DNA of 64,000 bases. Origin: Massilia aurea (GTDB taxonomy: Bacteria > Pseudomonadota > Gammaproteobacteria > Burkholderiales > Burkholderiaceae_D). Within the stretch, counting starts at the first letter, position 1. The number at the start of each line of letters is the position of its first letter. The stretch spans positions 434,001-498,000 of the forward strand of contig NZ_JANUGZ010000003.1 in NCBI RefSeq assembly GCF_024753205.1, written 5' to 3'. This document shows, in pieces, positions 35,628-46,725 of this stretch. A model generated the notes under the pieces. The model saw nothing but the letters and a program-made list of their open reading frames with translations. It was not told where the DNA came from and ran no database searches. Both the position numbers and the translations under genes were made by a program.

Positions 35628-36667
35628 TGGCCATGGACGCACTGACCCGCACCATTACCCCACCAGCTGTTCCAGGTAGCAGCACGCCGGCCGGCCTTGT
35701 GCGCGCCAGCGCCGGGACGACCCGGGCTCTTGCCGCACAGCCGCCCGCAGCCGAACCCGCGCCGGGTTCCGCGGCAGCAGCCACGACCACGCCCCCCGCG
35801 CGGGCGGCGCGCCGCAGCGTTGCGCACGGCCCCGATCTTCAAACCGGCGTGGCGCAAGCCCAGCAGGCGCTCGATTATCTGGCGCGCATCGCCGCCCAGC
35901 TCGAAGCACTCAAGGCCGATTTAAGCACGCGCCTGGCCGGGCGCGGCGCGGCCTCGCGCCAGCTCGAAGCACGGGCACGCCAGCTGGGCGACACGCTGGA
36001 CGTGCGCCGCAGCGAAGGCGGCGCCGGGCTCGATGCCGAGCTGGGCTTCGATGGCGACCGTACCGCGCAACAACGTTTTCGTATCGACGGCCTGGACATC
36101 GCCAGCCTGCAGGCCGCCGCTCCCCAGACACTGGGCTTTTCGGTCGGCAGCATCGGTGGCCCGCAACTGGCGGCCACGTTCGAACCGGGCATGACCGCAG
36201 AAGAAATCGCCCGGCGCCTGGACCGCACACTGGCGCCGGTCGGCATCCGCGCCGGACTCGACACACAGCGCGCGCTTGTCTTCACGACGCCCGAAGCCAC
36301 GTTCGACGGCATCAAGGACGCCATCGCGGTCACGGGCCGTGGCCGCGTCGACACAAGCGCGTTGCCAGCCTCGCTGGCGCCCCGCGAGTGGCAGCTGGGC
36401 AATCCGGACGCACTGCGCCAGGGCCTGCGCGAGGTGGTGCAAGCGCTGTCGCGCGTGCGCCGCTCGCAGGACGCCGCCACGCTCGCCCTGAGCGCGGCCA
36501 TGACGCGCACGGCGCAACCCGAGCTTCCGCAAGCCGAACTGGCGCTGCTGGCCGCAGATTTCTCCGGCACCGCCACCAGTCACGATTACCAGTCGCTGCT
36601 GGCCATCACCTCGGCGCTGGTCGGTGTCAGCCGCGAGCGGGTGCAGGCGCTGCTCGGATTGCGCTGA
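35627..36667 (+). CDS. LafW-like hook-associated protein of lateral flagella
   Basis: A 346-residue protein translationally coupled to flgL (one-base overlap). Residues 1 to about 65 are Ala/Pro/Thr-rich and disordered. After that comes a helical segment (ALDYLARIAAQLEALKADL), then a mixed alpha/beta core (FRIDGLDIASLQAAAPQTLGFSVGS; AATFEPGMTAEEIARRLDRTLAPVGIRAGLDTQRALVFTT) and a C-terminal helix (DYQSLLAITSALVGVSRERVQALLGL). The middle has the flagellin-type D1/D2 look of hook-associated proteins. Flag-2 loci carry lafW at exactly this place, after flgL; the function of LafW is not well established. Identity is by position and general features. Confidence 0.6.
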   Translation: MAMDALTRTITPPAVPGSSTPAGLVRASAGTTRALAAQPPAAEPAPGSAAAATTTPPARAARRSVAHGPDLQTGVAQAQQALDYLARIAAQLEALKADLSTRLAGRGAASRQLEARARQLGDTLDVRRSEGGAGLDAELGFDGDRTAQQRFRIDGLDIASLQAAAPQTLGFSVGSIGGPQLAATFEPGMTAEEIARRLDRTLAPVGIRAGLDTQRALVFTTPEATFDGIKDAIAVTGRGRVDTSALPASLAPREWQLGNPDALRQGLREVVQALSRVRRSQDAATLALSAAMTRTAQPELPQAELALLAADFSGTATSHDYQSLLAITSALVGVSRERVQALLGLR

Positions 36668-36716
36668 GCGGCGCGGATAGCAGATAACGGATAGCGGCCC
36701 GGATTTCCGGTGTAAT

Positions 36717-36745
36717 TTGTGCAAGTCCCCAAGGCGCGCTATGAT
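36717..36745 (+). promoter_or_regulatory. Sigma-70 promoter of the glycosyltransferase gene
   Basis: TTGTGC (36717-36722), 17-bp spacer, TATGAT (36740-36745). Transcription would start near 36752, which rules out the earlier in-frame starts and favours ATG 36774. It shows that the glycosyltransferase need not be part of the flagellar operon. Confidence 0.6.
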
Positions 36746-36773
36746 CGTTTGCTCATGCAACCGATCGGCGCTC

Positions 36774-37793
36774 ATGGACTCATCCACCACTTCTGCCAAC
36801 ACACCACTGCGCTGCGGCGTCGCACTGATCACCCATAACGGTGTGAAGTACCTGCCGCAGCAACTGCACAGCATCCTCGCGCAGACCCGCGCCGTCAGCC
36901 ACATCGTCGTGTCCGATGACGCTTCCACCGACGGCACCTGGGAATATCTGGAAGCCTGGGCCAGCGAGGCGCCCGTGCGCGTCACCCTGGTGCGCAACGA
37001 TCCCCCGCTGGGTGTGAGCGCCAACTTCGAGCAGGCCATGCGCCTAGTGGATGCGGATATCGTGTTTTCGTCCGATCAGGACGACGTCTGGATGCCGGAC
37101 AAGGTCGCGCTGCTGGCCGGCGTGTTCGAGGCCGACGACAGCGTGCAACTGGCCCACACCGATGCGATCCTGGTCGACGCCAACGGGCGCGAACTCGGAT
37201 CGACCCTGTTCGACGAACTTGAGATCTCGCGAATGGAACGCCGCGATATCCGCAGTGGCAATGCGTTTCGCGTGTATTGTCGCCGCAACGTGGTCACCGG
37301 CGCCGCCGCCGCATTCCGGCGCCGCCTGATCGGGCTGGTGCAACCCCTGCCCCCCAAAACGATGTTCTACCACGACGGCTGGCTGGCGCTGATGGCCGCC
37401 GCCTCGGGCCGTGTCGTCATGCTCGACACGCCGACCATCCAGTACCGCCAGCATGGCGCCAACCTGGTGGGCGTCAAGCGGCTGGGACTGCTTACCAAGC
37501 TGCGCCGCCTGTGGTGGGCCATCGGCAGCCCGAGCCCGCTGAAAGCCACTACCGACAGCCTGCTGGCGGCGCGCGCCGCCCTGTATGCGCACATGGCCGG
37601 CCGCAACGATCTGGCGCCATCGCGCATCGCCATGGCGCAGGAAGCGCTGGACTACATGACCTGGCGCGGCCGCCTGCCCGCCAATCCCGTCAAGCGTTGC
37701 ACCAAGGTGGCCGGGGCGCTGCTGACAGGGCGCTACCATACATTCGCGCACGAACCCTGGGTCGATGCGCTGCGCGACAGCCTGAATCGCTGA
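36774..37793 (+). CDS. Family 2 glycosyltransferase, rhamnosyltransferase-like
   Basis: GT-A fold enzyme of 339 residues. CGVALITHNGVKYLPQQLHSILAQT is the N-terminal nucleotide-binding strand; HIVVSDDASTDGTWEYLE and ADIVFSSDQDDVWMPDKVALL (DxD-like SDQDD at about residue 100) are family-2 motifs shared with RfbF/WbbL-type rhamnosyltransferases. The acceptor-site His (MFYHDGWLALMAAASG) is present. No membrane helix is obvious. The sugar acceptor cannot be told; polysaccharide synthesis is the default and flagellin glycosylation is only a positional guess. It ends at a bidirectional terminator. Confidence 0.82.
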   Translation: MDSSTTSANTPLRCGVALITHNGVKYLPQQLHSILAQTRAVSHIVVSDDASTDGTWEYLEAWASEAPVRVTLVRNDPPLGVSANFEQAMRLVDADIVFSSDQDDVWMPDKVALLAGVFEADDSVQLAHTDAILVDANGRELGSTLFDELEISRMERRDIRSGNAFRVYCRRNVVTGAAAAFRRRLIGLVQPLPPKTMFYHDGWLALMAAASGRVVMLDTPTIQYRQHGANLVGVKRLGLLTKLRRLWWAIGSPSPLKATTDSLLAARAALYAHMAGRNDLAPSRIAMAQEALDYMTWRGRLPANPVKRCTKVAGALLTGRYHTFAHEPWVDALRDSLNR

Positions 37794-37823
37794 TCGTCTT
37801 GCCCGATGCGATGCACCAGACGT

Positions 37824-37855
37824 AAAAAAAACCCGCTGCAGGCAGCGGGTTTTTT
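37824..37855. terminator. Bidirectional terminator between glycosyltransferase and typA
   Basis: ACCCGCTGC / GCAGCGGGT forms a 9-bp GC-rich stem flanked by eight A on the left and six T on the right, so it can terminate both convergent genes. Confidence 0.92.
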
Positions 37856-37868
37856 ACATTCGAAGGAA

Positions 37869-39701
37869 TTAACCTTCGCGGTTGGCTTTCTTGCGCTCGT
37901 GCTCTTTCAGGTAGCGCTTGCGCAGACGAATGCTCTTCGGGGTGATCTCGACCAGTTCGTCGTCCTCGATGAATTCGACCGCGTATTCCAGCGACATCTG
38001 AATTGGCGGCACCAGGCGCACCGCTTCGTCGGTACCCGACGAACGCACGTTGGTCAGCTGCTTGCCCTTGATCGGGTTCACGACCAAGTCGTTGTCACGC
38101 GAGTGGATGCCGATGACCATGCCTTCGTACACCGGATCGTTATGCGACACGAACATGCGGCCGCGGTCCTGCAGTTTCCAGATAGCGTAGGCAACGGCAG
38201 CGCCGTCATCCTGCGAGATCAGCACGCCGTTGCGACGGCCGGCCATTTCGCCCTTGCTGTTGTCGACTGGTGCGTACTCGTGGAACACGTGGCTCATCAG
38301 GCCGGTGCCGCGGGTCAGGGTCATGAATTCGCCCTGGAAGCCGATCAGGCCACGCGCCGGGATCAGGTACTCGAGACGCACGCGGCCCTTGCCATCCGAT
38401 TCCATGTTCTGCAGGTCGCCACGACGGCGGCCCAGTTCTTCCATCACGCCGCCCTGGTTGGCTTCTTCGACGTCGACCGACAGGCTCTCAAACGGCTCAT
38501 GGCGCACGCCATCGACCATCTTGAACACGACGCGTGGACGCGACACTGCCAGCTCGAAGCCTTCGCGACGCATGTTTTCCAACAGAATCGTCAGGTGCAG
38601 TTCGCCGCGGCCCGAGACTTCGAAGATCGTGTCGTCGTCGGTTGGCGAAACGCGCAGTGCGACGTTGGCTTTCAGTTCGCGGTCAAGGCGTTCGCGCAGC
38701 TGACGGCTGGTGACGAACTTGCCTTCGCGGCCGGCCAGTGGCGAGTTGTTGACCATGAAGTTCATGGTCAGCGTCGGCTCGTCGACGGTCAGCATTTCGA
38801 GTGCGTCCGGGGTGTCCGGTGCGCAGATGGTCGAACCGATGCCGATTTCTTCGATACCGTTGATCAGGACGATGTCGCCAGCGACGGCTTCATCGACCAG
38901 CACGCGCTCCAGACCCTTGAAGTTCAGGACCTGGTTGATGCGGCCCTTGATTGGGGTTGCGCCTGGACCGTTCACGACGACGACGTCCTGGCCAGCCTTG
39001 ATGCGGCCGCGCGAGATACGGCCAATGCCGATCTTGCCGACGTACGACGAGTAGTCGAGCGACGTGACTTGCATCTGCAGCGGACCGTCCGGATTGTCGT
39101 CACGGACTGGCACGTGTTGCAGGATCGCTTCGAACAGCGGCTTCATGTCGCCTTCGCGGACATCTTCAGTCAGGCCGGCATAGCCGTTCAGACCCGATGC
39201 GTAGACGATCGGGAAGTCCAGCTGTTCGTCGGTCGCGCCGAGCTTGTCGAACAGTTCGAACGTCTGGTTGATGGCCCATTCAGCGCGTGCGCCTGGACGG
39301 TCGACCTTGTTGACGACGACGATTGGCTTCAAGCCCAGGGCCAGTGCCTTGCGGGTCACGAAGCGGGTCTGTGGCATCGGGCCTTCCTGCGCATCGACCA
39401 GCAGCAGCACGGAGTCAACCATCGACAGCACGCGCTCGACTTCACCGCCGAAGTCGGCGTGGCCTGGGGTGTCGACGATATTGATGTGGGTACCTTCGTA
39501 CTCGACAGCGCAGTTCTTCGACAGAATGGTGATGCCGCGTTCTTTTTCGAGGTCGTTCGAGTCCATCACGCGGGTTTCCACCTGCTGATTTTCACGGAAC
39601 GTACCGGATTGACGCAGCAGCATGTCCACCAGGGTGGTTTTGCCGTGGTCAACGTGGGCGATGATTGCGATATTACGAATCGCGCGTTTGGTGTTTGACA
39701 T
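37869..39701 (-). CDS. typA: Ribosome-binding translational GTPase TypA/BipA
   Basis: GTPase of 610 residues that acts on ribosomes and helps 50S assembly and stress or low-temperature growth. G1 is [12 protein letters not shown] (about residues 15-26), G2/G3 are [10 protein letters not shown] and VDTPGHADF, and G4 is VVNKVD. EF-G-like domains III and V follow ([21 protein letters not shown]), then the BipA-specific C-terminal domain. The length is normal. It is transcribed alone from its own leader. Confidence 0.97.
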   Translation of the reverse strand: MSNTKRAIRNIAIIAHVDHGKTTLVDMLLRQSGTFRENQQVETRVMDSNDLEKERGITILSKNCAVEYEGTHINIVDTPGHADFGGEVERVLSMVDSVLLLVDAQEGPMPQTRFVTRKALALGLKPIVVVNKVDRPGARAEWAINQTFELFDKLGATDEQLDFPIVYASGLNGYAGLTEDVREGDMKPLFEAILQHVPVRDDNPDGPLQMQVTSLDYSSYVGKIGIGRISRGRIKAGQDVVVVNGPGATPIKGRINQVLNFKGLERVLVDEAVAGDIVLINGIEEIGIGSTICAPDTPDALEMLTVDEPTLTMNFMVNNSPLAGREGKFVTSRQLRERLDRELKANVALRVSPTDDDTIFEVSGRGELHLTILLENMRREGFELAVSRPRVVFKMVDGVRHEPFESLSVDVEEANQGGVMEELGRRRGDLQNMESDGKGRVRLEYLIPARGLIGFQGEFMTLTRGTGLMSHVFHEYAPVDNSKGEMAGRRNGVLISQDDGAAVAYAIWKLQDRGRMFVSHNDPVYEGMVIGIHSRDNDLVVNPIKGKQLTNVRSSGTDEAVRLVPPIQMSLEYAVEFIEDDELVEITPKSIRLRKRYLKEHERKKANREG

Positions 39702-39778
39702 GGTCTCTGAGAAGTTGCGTTGTACGGAAGTGTACGATCTGCCGAGTATCTGCTGCGCTGTACCGCGATGTTTCTACA

Positions 39779-39833
39779 GTACTGCTGCGGTGCTGCCACG
39801 ATCTTGCCGCGATGGTGCCGCGAACTTGCCGCG
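39779..39833 (-). repeat. Five 11-bp imperfect tandem repeats in the typA leader
   Basis: On the minus strand five successive 11-nt units begin CGCGGCAAGTT, CGCGGCACCAT, CGCGGCAAGAT, CGTGGCAGCAC and CGCAGCAGTAC. They lie between the candidate promoter and the typA start. The period is close to one DNA turn. Confidence 0.7.
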
Positions 39834-39858
39834 CACTTGCTGATTTCGGAAACCGACT

Positions 39859-39867
39859 AGTATAGCA
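39859..39867 (-). promoter_or_regulatory. Extended -10 promoter of typA
   Basis: On the minus strand TGCTATACT gives an extended -10 (TGn plus TATACT, 5/6 match) about 158 nt upstream of the typA ATG. No good -35 is seen, as often with extended -10 promoters. The rest of the 289-bp gap 39702-39990 contains no gene. Confidence 0.5.
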
Positions 39868-39990
39868 GGTAAAGTACCGCTCTAACCGGGGTGGCTGGAA
39901 ATAGCGAGGTATTTCAAGAGCTTGCCCGGTCGTTGGGCAGACGGGGCGCTGCCTGCAAGGGTAGCGCCCGTTGATGACTGCCGCGTGACA

Positions 39991-40917
39991 TCAACCCTGG
40001 GGTGCGGTCGAGATCAGGCGTTCGGGCGCCAGGATCGCATACTCACCGAGAATGCCGGTGCCCAGCAGGCTGCCATCGTGATAGATGCGCACCCTGCCCT
40101 GCTGTTCTGGAACGGCGATGTCTTCCTTGCCGAGCGCCAGGCGCTGCCCTTGCAGGAAGCGGCGCGCCAGTTCGGGCGTCAGTTCAAGCGCCGGGAAACT
40201 CGACAGCAAGGCGTCGACCGGCTGCAACAGCGACAACGGGTCGGGGTGCGCCAGCAGATCGTCCAGCGTGATCATGCCCTCGATCGTCAATGGTCCGACT
40301 TCAGTGCGGCGCAGTGCGTTCAAGTGCGCGCCGCAACCGAGCGCAGCGCCGATGTCTTCGCCCAGCACGCGCACATACGTGCCCTTGCTGCAGGTGACGG
40401 CGATCTTCAGGAACGGCGCGTCGTAGGCAACCAGCGTCAGCGCGTGGATCGTCACGGGGCGCGCTTCGCGTTCGAGCACGATGCCTTCGCGCGCGTATTC
40501 GTACAGTGCCTTGCCGTCGCGCTTGAGCGCCGAATACATCGGCGGCGTTTGCAGGATCGGGCCGCGGTAGCGGGCCAGTGCGGCTTCGATCTGATCCAGC
40601 GTCACATCGACCGGTTTCGTCTCGACGGCCTCGCCTTCGGTGTCGCCGGTGGTCGTCGTGATGCCCAGGTGAACCGTGGCCAGATAGGTCTTGTCCGACT
40701 CCAGCAAATCCTGCGAAAACTTGGTCGCTTCGCCAAAGCACAGCGGCAAGAGGCCAGTGGCAAACGGGTCGAGCGTGCCGGTGTGGCCGGCCTTCTTTGC
40801 GTTGAGCACGCGCTTGGCCTTGATCAAAACGTCATTCGACGAAAACCCTACCGGCTTGTCGAGCAACAGCACGCCATTGACCAGGTCGCGCGGTTTTTTG
40901 GCGGGCCGACCGTTCAC
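39991..40917 (-). CDS. truB: tRNA pseudouridine(55) synthase TruB
   Basis: Makes pseudouridine 55 in the tRNA T-loop; 308 residues. Catalytic Asp is in [22 protein letters not shown] (about residues 45-66). Other motifs: [14 protein letters not shown] near the N-terminus, [26 protein letters not shown], and [19 protein letters not shown]. The start overlaps the rbfA stop by 4 bp. Last gene of the rimP-nusA-infB-rbfA-truB operon. Confidence 0.97.
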   Translation of the reverse strand: MNGRPAKKPRDLVNGVLLLDKPVGFSSNDVLIKAKRVLNAKKAGHTGTLDPFATGLLPLCFGEATKFSQDLLESDKTYLATVHLGITTTTGDTEGEAVETKPVDVTLDQIEAALARYRGPILQTPPMYSALKRDGKALYEYAREGIVLEREARPVTIHALTLVAYDAPFLKIAVTCSKGTYVRVLGEDIGAALGCGAHLNALRRTEVGPLTIEGMITLDDLLAHPDPLSLLQPVDALLSSFPALELTPELARRFLQGQRLALGKEDIAVPEQQGRVRIYHDGSLLGTGILGEYAILAPERLISTAPQG

Positions 40918-41411
40918 GCTTTGTTCGCCTTGTCGGCGTCGCCACCAATATCGCTGTCCTGCTCCTGCGCCTGGTCCTGGTCCTGATCCTGCTCCAGGTC
41001 GACGTCTACCTCCGGCGCCGGATGCGATTCCGGGTCATCCTTCGAGCGCGTCGCATTGGCCTGGTCGATCAGGGCCGACATCTGCAGGCCGCGCACGGTC
41101 GACGTGTCATGCACGAAGTGCAGCGCCGGCAGCGTGTGGATGTGCAGGCGCTTGCCCAGCATATTGCGCAGATAGCCGGACGCCTTGTTCAGGCCTTCCT
41201 GCGTCTGCTTGACTTCTTCGACGCCATCCTTGAGCAGGGTGAAATACACCTTGGCGTGGGCATAGTCGGGGGTCAATTGCACTTCGCTGATCGTGACCAT
41301 GCCGACGCGAGGGTCCTTCAGTTCGAAGGCGATGAGTTCCGACAGATCCTTCTGGATCTGGTCGGCCACGCGCAGGCCGCGCTTGGGAATGCTTTTGCTG
41401 TGTTTAGCCAT
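40914..41411 (-). CDS. rbfA: 30S ribosome-binding factor RbfA with acidic Gln/Asp tail
   Basis: 16S rRNA maturation factor, 165 residues. The KH-like core (about 1-120) contains [45 protein letters not shown] and [16 protein letters not shown]. The last about 35 residues are an acidic low-complexity tail ([15 protein letters not shown]) encoded by degenerate hexamers, longer than the family norm. It overlaps truB and follows a terminator-like hairpin after infB. Confidence 0.96.
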   Translation of the reverse strand: MAKHSKSIPKRGLRVADQIQKDLSELIAFELKDPRVGMVTISEVQLTPDYAHAKVYFTLLKDGVEEVKQTQEGLNKASGYLRNMLGKRLHIHTLPALHFVHDTSTVRGLQMSALIDQANATRSKDDPESHPAPEVDVDLEQDQDQDQAQEQDSDIGGDADKANKA

Positions 41412-41450
41412 GATGTTGCTGCATCTTTTTCTGGAAAATCAGAGAGCCAA

Positions 41451-41499
41451 AATAAAAGGGCCAGGCCCTTCGCGACGTTGCCGCGAAGCGTCCTGGCCC
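41451..41499 (-). terminator. Terminator-like hairpin between infB and rbfA
   Basis: On the minus strand GGGCCAGG pairs with CCTGGCCC and an inner CTTCGCG pairs with CGCGAAG, separated by small bulges; TTTTATTT follows. It lies inside what is otherwise one operon, 110 nt wide between infB stop and rbfA start. Confidence 0.75.
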
Positions 41500-41521
41500 C
41501 CATGTTACGCCAACGTGTCGC

Positions 41522-44383
41522 TTACAGCGTACGTGCCACTTCGGTGACTTCGAACACTTCCAGGACGTCGCCGACCTGGATTTCGTTCTGGCCCTTGAGC
41601 GACAGGCCGCACTCGAGACCGGCGCGCACTTCTTTTGCGTCGTCCTTGAAGCGCTTGAGCGAATCGATCTCGCCAGTCCACAGCACAATGTTGTTGCGCA
41701 GCAGACGGACCGACGACGAACGCTTGACGACACCATCGGTGACCAGACAACCCGCAATCGCGCCGACTTTCGAGACCAGGATGACCTGGCGAATCTCGAC
41801 CTGACCGGTGATGGTCTCGCGCTTTTCTGGCGCCAGCATGCCCGACAGCGCGGTACGGACTTCGTCGATCGCATCGTAAATGATGCTGTAGTAACGAATG
41901 TCCACGCCGTTCGACTCGGCCAGCTTGCGCGCCTGGGCATCGGCACGGGCGTTAAAGCCAATGATGACTGCCTTCGACGCGGTTGCCAGGTTGACGTCCG
42001 ACTCGGTAATGCCGCCGACCGCTGCGTGCACGATCTGGACCCGCACTTCCGAGGTCGACAGCTTCTGCAGCGAACCGACCAGTGCCTCTTGCGAACCCTG
42101 CACATCGGTCTTGACGATGAGCGGCAGGTTCTTGATTTCGCCTTCGGCCATTTGCTCGAACATGTTCTCGAGCTTCGCGGCTTGCTGCTTGGCCAGCTTC
42201 ACGTCACGGAACTTACCTTGACGGAACAGGGCGATTTCACGCGCCTTGCGCTCGTCGGCCATGACCATGACTTCTTCGCCAGCGGTTGGCACTTCGGTCA
42301 GACCCTGGATTTCGACCGGGATCGATGGGCCAGCCGAGGTGACTGCCTTGCCGTTTTCGTCCAGCATCGCACGAACACGACCGAACGACGAACCCGCCAG
42401 CACGACGTCGCCGCGCTTCAAGGTACCCGACTGCACCAGGATCGTTGCCACCGGGCCGCGGCCCTTGTCCAGACGGGCTTCGACCACCAGGCCACGGGCC
42501 GGGGCTTCGGTCGGCGCCTTCAGTTCCAGCACTTCGGCCTGCAGCAGCACTTGCTCCAGCAGATCGTCGATACCGGTACCGATTTTCGCCGACACCGGCA
42601 CGAATGGCGATTCGCCACCGTATTCTTCAGGCACGACGCCTTCAGCGACCAGCTCTTGCGTGACGCGGTCGGCGTTGGCACCCGGCTTGTCGATCTTGTT
42701 GATCGCCACGACCAGCGGCACACCAGCGGCTTTTGCGTGAGCAATTGCCTCTTTGGTTTGCGGCATCACGCCGTCGTCCGCCGCCACCACCAGGATGACG
42801 ATGTCGGTCGCCTTGGCACCACGGGCACGCATGGCGGTGAACGCCTCGTGACCTGGGGTGTCAAGGAAGGTGATCATGCCGCGTGGGGTATCCACGTGGT
42901 ATGCACCGATGTGCTGGGTAATACCACCGGCTTCGCCCGAAGCGACCTTGGCGCGACGGATGTAATCCAGCAGCGACGTCTTGCCGTGGTCGACGTGACC
43001 CATGACGGTGACGACCGGTGCGCGCGAGGTCGATTCGAACTCGGCGTGCTCGCCATTGTCGGCCAGCAGTGCCTCTGGATCATCCTCGGCGGCAGCGAAG
43101 GCCTTGTGGCCCATCTCTTCCACCAGGATCATCGCGGTTTCCTGATCGAGCACCTGGTTCATCGTGCACATCTGGCCCAGCTTCATCAGTTGCTTGATGA
43201 CTTCCGATGCCTTGATCGCCATCTTGTGTGCCAGTTCGGCCACGGTGATGGTTTCCGGCACGTGCACATCGCGCACGATCGCTTCGGTTGGCGCCTGGAA
43301 GTTGGTTTCGCGGTCATCATGACCACGACGACCGCCACGGCCGCCACCAGCACGCCAGCCATCACGGCCACCGGTGCTGCTGCCTGCGCCGCCGCGCGTT
43401 TTCACGCTCGGGCCGCCACGCTTTTTAGCATCGTCCGACCAGGTCGACGACACATTGGCCGACTTGATCGACTTCTTGTCGCCAGGCTTCTTGGCGTCGT
43501 CTTTCTTGACTTCGCCAGGCTTCTTGTCGGCAGGCTTGTGCAGCGTACCGGCTGGGGCCGCTGGTGCGACGACCGGCTTCGGTGCTGGCTCAGGTGCCTT
43601 GATGACGCGGCGCGGCTGACTCATCATCAGCTTGATCTGCGCGACTTCGTCAGCCACGGCCTTGCGTGCGCGCTCGGTAGCGGCAACGCGTTCGGCCGCT
43701 TCCTTGCTTGCCGCTTCATTGCGGGCCTTGACTTCTTCAGCGGCGCGCTTGGCCGACTCGTCAGCAGCAGCACCGGCAGCGGCTTCTTTCGCGCCGGCAG
43801 CAGCTTCCTTGGCAGCACCGGCAGCCACGGCAGCAGCAGCCGATTTCTCGGCGGCGTCGCGCTTGGCTTGTTCAGCCGCATCGCGCTTGGCCTGCTCTTG
43901 CGCTGCCTGGGCTTGCGCCTTTTCCTCGGCTTCGAGTTTGATCAGGCGCTCTTGCTTCTCACGCAGATCAGCCTCTTGGCGGGCGATCGCTTCATTCTGG
44001 CGCGCTGCTTCCTCTTCGCGACGTGCTTGTTCAGCAACGTCGACGACTGGCTCTTCAGGTGCTTTGGTCGTGACCAGGTCGTCGCGCTGCACGAAGGTGC
44101 GCTTCTTGCGAACTTCGACCTGGATGGTGCGCGATTTGCCCGACGAATCAGCTTGCTTGATTTCGCTGGTTTCCTTGCGCGTTACCGTGATCTTTTTCTT
44201 TTCACCGGTGTCGCTCGCGCCGTGGGTACGACGCAGATGGTTCAGCAGCTTGTCCTTATCATCTTTCGACAACGGATCTGACGTCGAACTTTTTTCGACG
44301 CCGGCCGAGCGCAGCTGCGTCAGCAGCAGGTCTGCAGGCATCTTCAGCTCGGTGGCAAATTGGGCTACGTTGTTACTCGCCAT
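41522..44383 (-). CDS. infB: Translation initiation factor IF-2
   Basis: GTPase that places initiator tRNA on the 30S subunit; 953 residues. An N-terminal IF2_N domain (about 1-55) is followed by a long charged Ala/Glu/Lys-rich coiled region, then a Gly/Arg-rich linker. G1 [12 protein letters not shown] lies at about residue 460; [11 protein letters not shown] and AINKIDKP follow. C-terminal domains end KSPK-free with [13 protein letters not shown]. Normal for the long form of IF-2. It lies 44 nt after nusA. Confidence 0.97.
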   Translation of the reverse strand: MASNNVAQFATELKMPADLLLTQLRSAGVEKSSTSDPLSKDDKDKLLNHLRRTHGASDTGEKKKITVTRKETSEIKQADSSGKSRTIQVEVRKKRTFVQRDDLVTTKAPEEPVVDVAEQARREEEAARQNEAIARQEADLREKQERLIKLEAEEKAQAQAAQEQAKRDAAEQAKRDAAEKSAAAAVAAGAAKEAAAGAKEAAAGAAADESAKRAAEEVKARNEAASKEAAERVAATERARKAVADEVAQIKLMMSQPRRVIKAPEPAPKPVVAPAAPAGTLHKPADKKPGEVKKDDAKKPGDKKSIKSANVSSTWSDDAKKRGGPSVKTRGGAGSSTGGRDGWRAGGGRGGRRGHDDRETNFQAPTEAIVRDVHVPETITVAELAHKMAIKASEVIKQLMKLGQMCTMNQVLDQETAMILVEEMGHKAFAAAEDDPEALLADNGEHAEFESTSRAPVVTVMGHVDHGKTSLLDYIRRAKVASGEAGGITQHIGAYHVDTPRGMITFLDTPGHEAFTAMRARGAKATDIVILVVAADDGVMPQTKEAIAHAKAAGVPLVVAINKIDKPGANADRVTQELVAEGVVPEEYGGESPFVPVSAKIGTGIDDLLEQVLLQAEVLELKAPTEAPARGLVVEARLDKGRGPVATILVQSGTLKRGDVVLAGSSFGRVRAMLDENGKAVTSAGPSIPVEIQGLTEVPTAGEEVMVMADERKAREIALFRQGKFRDVKLAKQQAAKLENMFEQMAEGEIKNLPLIVKTDVQGSQEALVGSLQKLSTSEVRVQIVHAAVGGITESDVNLATASKAVIIGFNARADAQARKLAESNGVDIRYYSIIYDAIDEVRTALSGMLAPEKRETITGQVEIRQVILVSKVGAIAGCLVTDGVVKRSSSVRLLRNNIVLWTGEIDSLKRFKDDAKEVRAGLECGLSLKGQNEIQVGDVLEVFEVTEVARTL

Positions 44384-44427
44384 TCAGTCCTCTTTTCTAT
44401 GTGTCGCGACAGATGATAAAGATTTGC

Positions 44428-46478
<2,051 letters not shown>

Positions 46479-46511
46479 GGCACTTCTCCAGGGCTTCTAA
46501 AACGATTTACC

Positions 46512-46542
46512 AAAAAAAAAATGGGCATCTGCCCATCTTTTT
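46512..46542 (-). terminator. Terminator in the rimP-nusA leader (also after rluB)
   Basis: ATGGGCA-TC-TGCCCAT is a 7-bp stem. On the minus strand it is followed by ten T, a strong intrinsic terminator; on the plus strand by five T. It lies downstream of the rimP promoter at 46627 and 34 nt before the rimP start, so it acts both on rluB read-through and on the nusA operon leader. Confidence 0.88.
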
Positions 46543-46626
46543 GTCATTACACCCCAATCAAAATATGACGCTTACACCGGATGCACGCTGAACAACACGT
46601 CGGGAAGGTCTTCGATTAGGCTGCAA

Positions 46627-46655
46627 ATTATACTGCTTTTCGGCGTGCCTCGCAA
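46627..46655 (-). promoter_or_regulatory. Sigma-70 promoter of the rimP-nusA-infB operon
   Basis: On the minus strand TTGCGA (plus 46650-46655), 17-bp spacer and perfect TATAAT (46627-46632). The start point would be near 46620, giving a leader of about 140 nt that includes the terminator. The -35 lies within an inverted repeat GGCGTGC...GCACGCC (46642-46663). No gene is seen in 46479-46725; in particular no metY tRNA. Confidence 0.7.
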
Positions 46656-46725
46656 TCCGCACGCCAAAATGAGCAGCTATACAACAGTTAGCAGACTGCC
46701 ATCGGCAGCCCGCCCTGAATTGGGC

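Noticed and set aside
40950-41010. Hexamer repeats in the rbfA tail and Ala codon repeats in infB as possible CRISPR or transposon repeats
   Set aside because: They are in frame, degenerate and encode low-complexity protein; there are no spacers or inverted ends. No CRISPR array or insertion sequence is seen in the window.
46479-46725. Possible metY tRNA upstream of rimP, as in E. coli
   Set aside because: No cloverleaf or CCA-proximal acceptor stem could be built; the region is promoter plus terminator.
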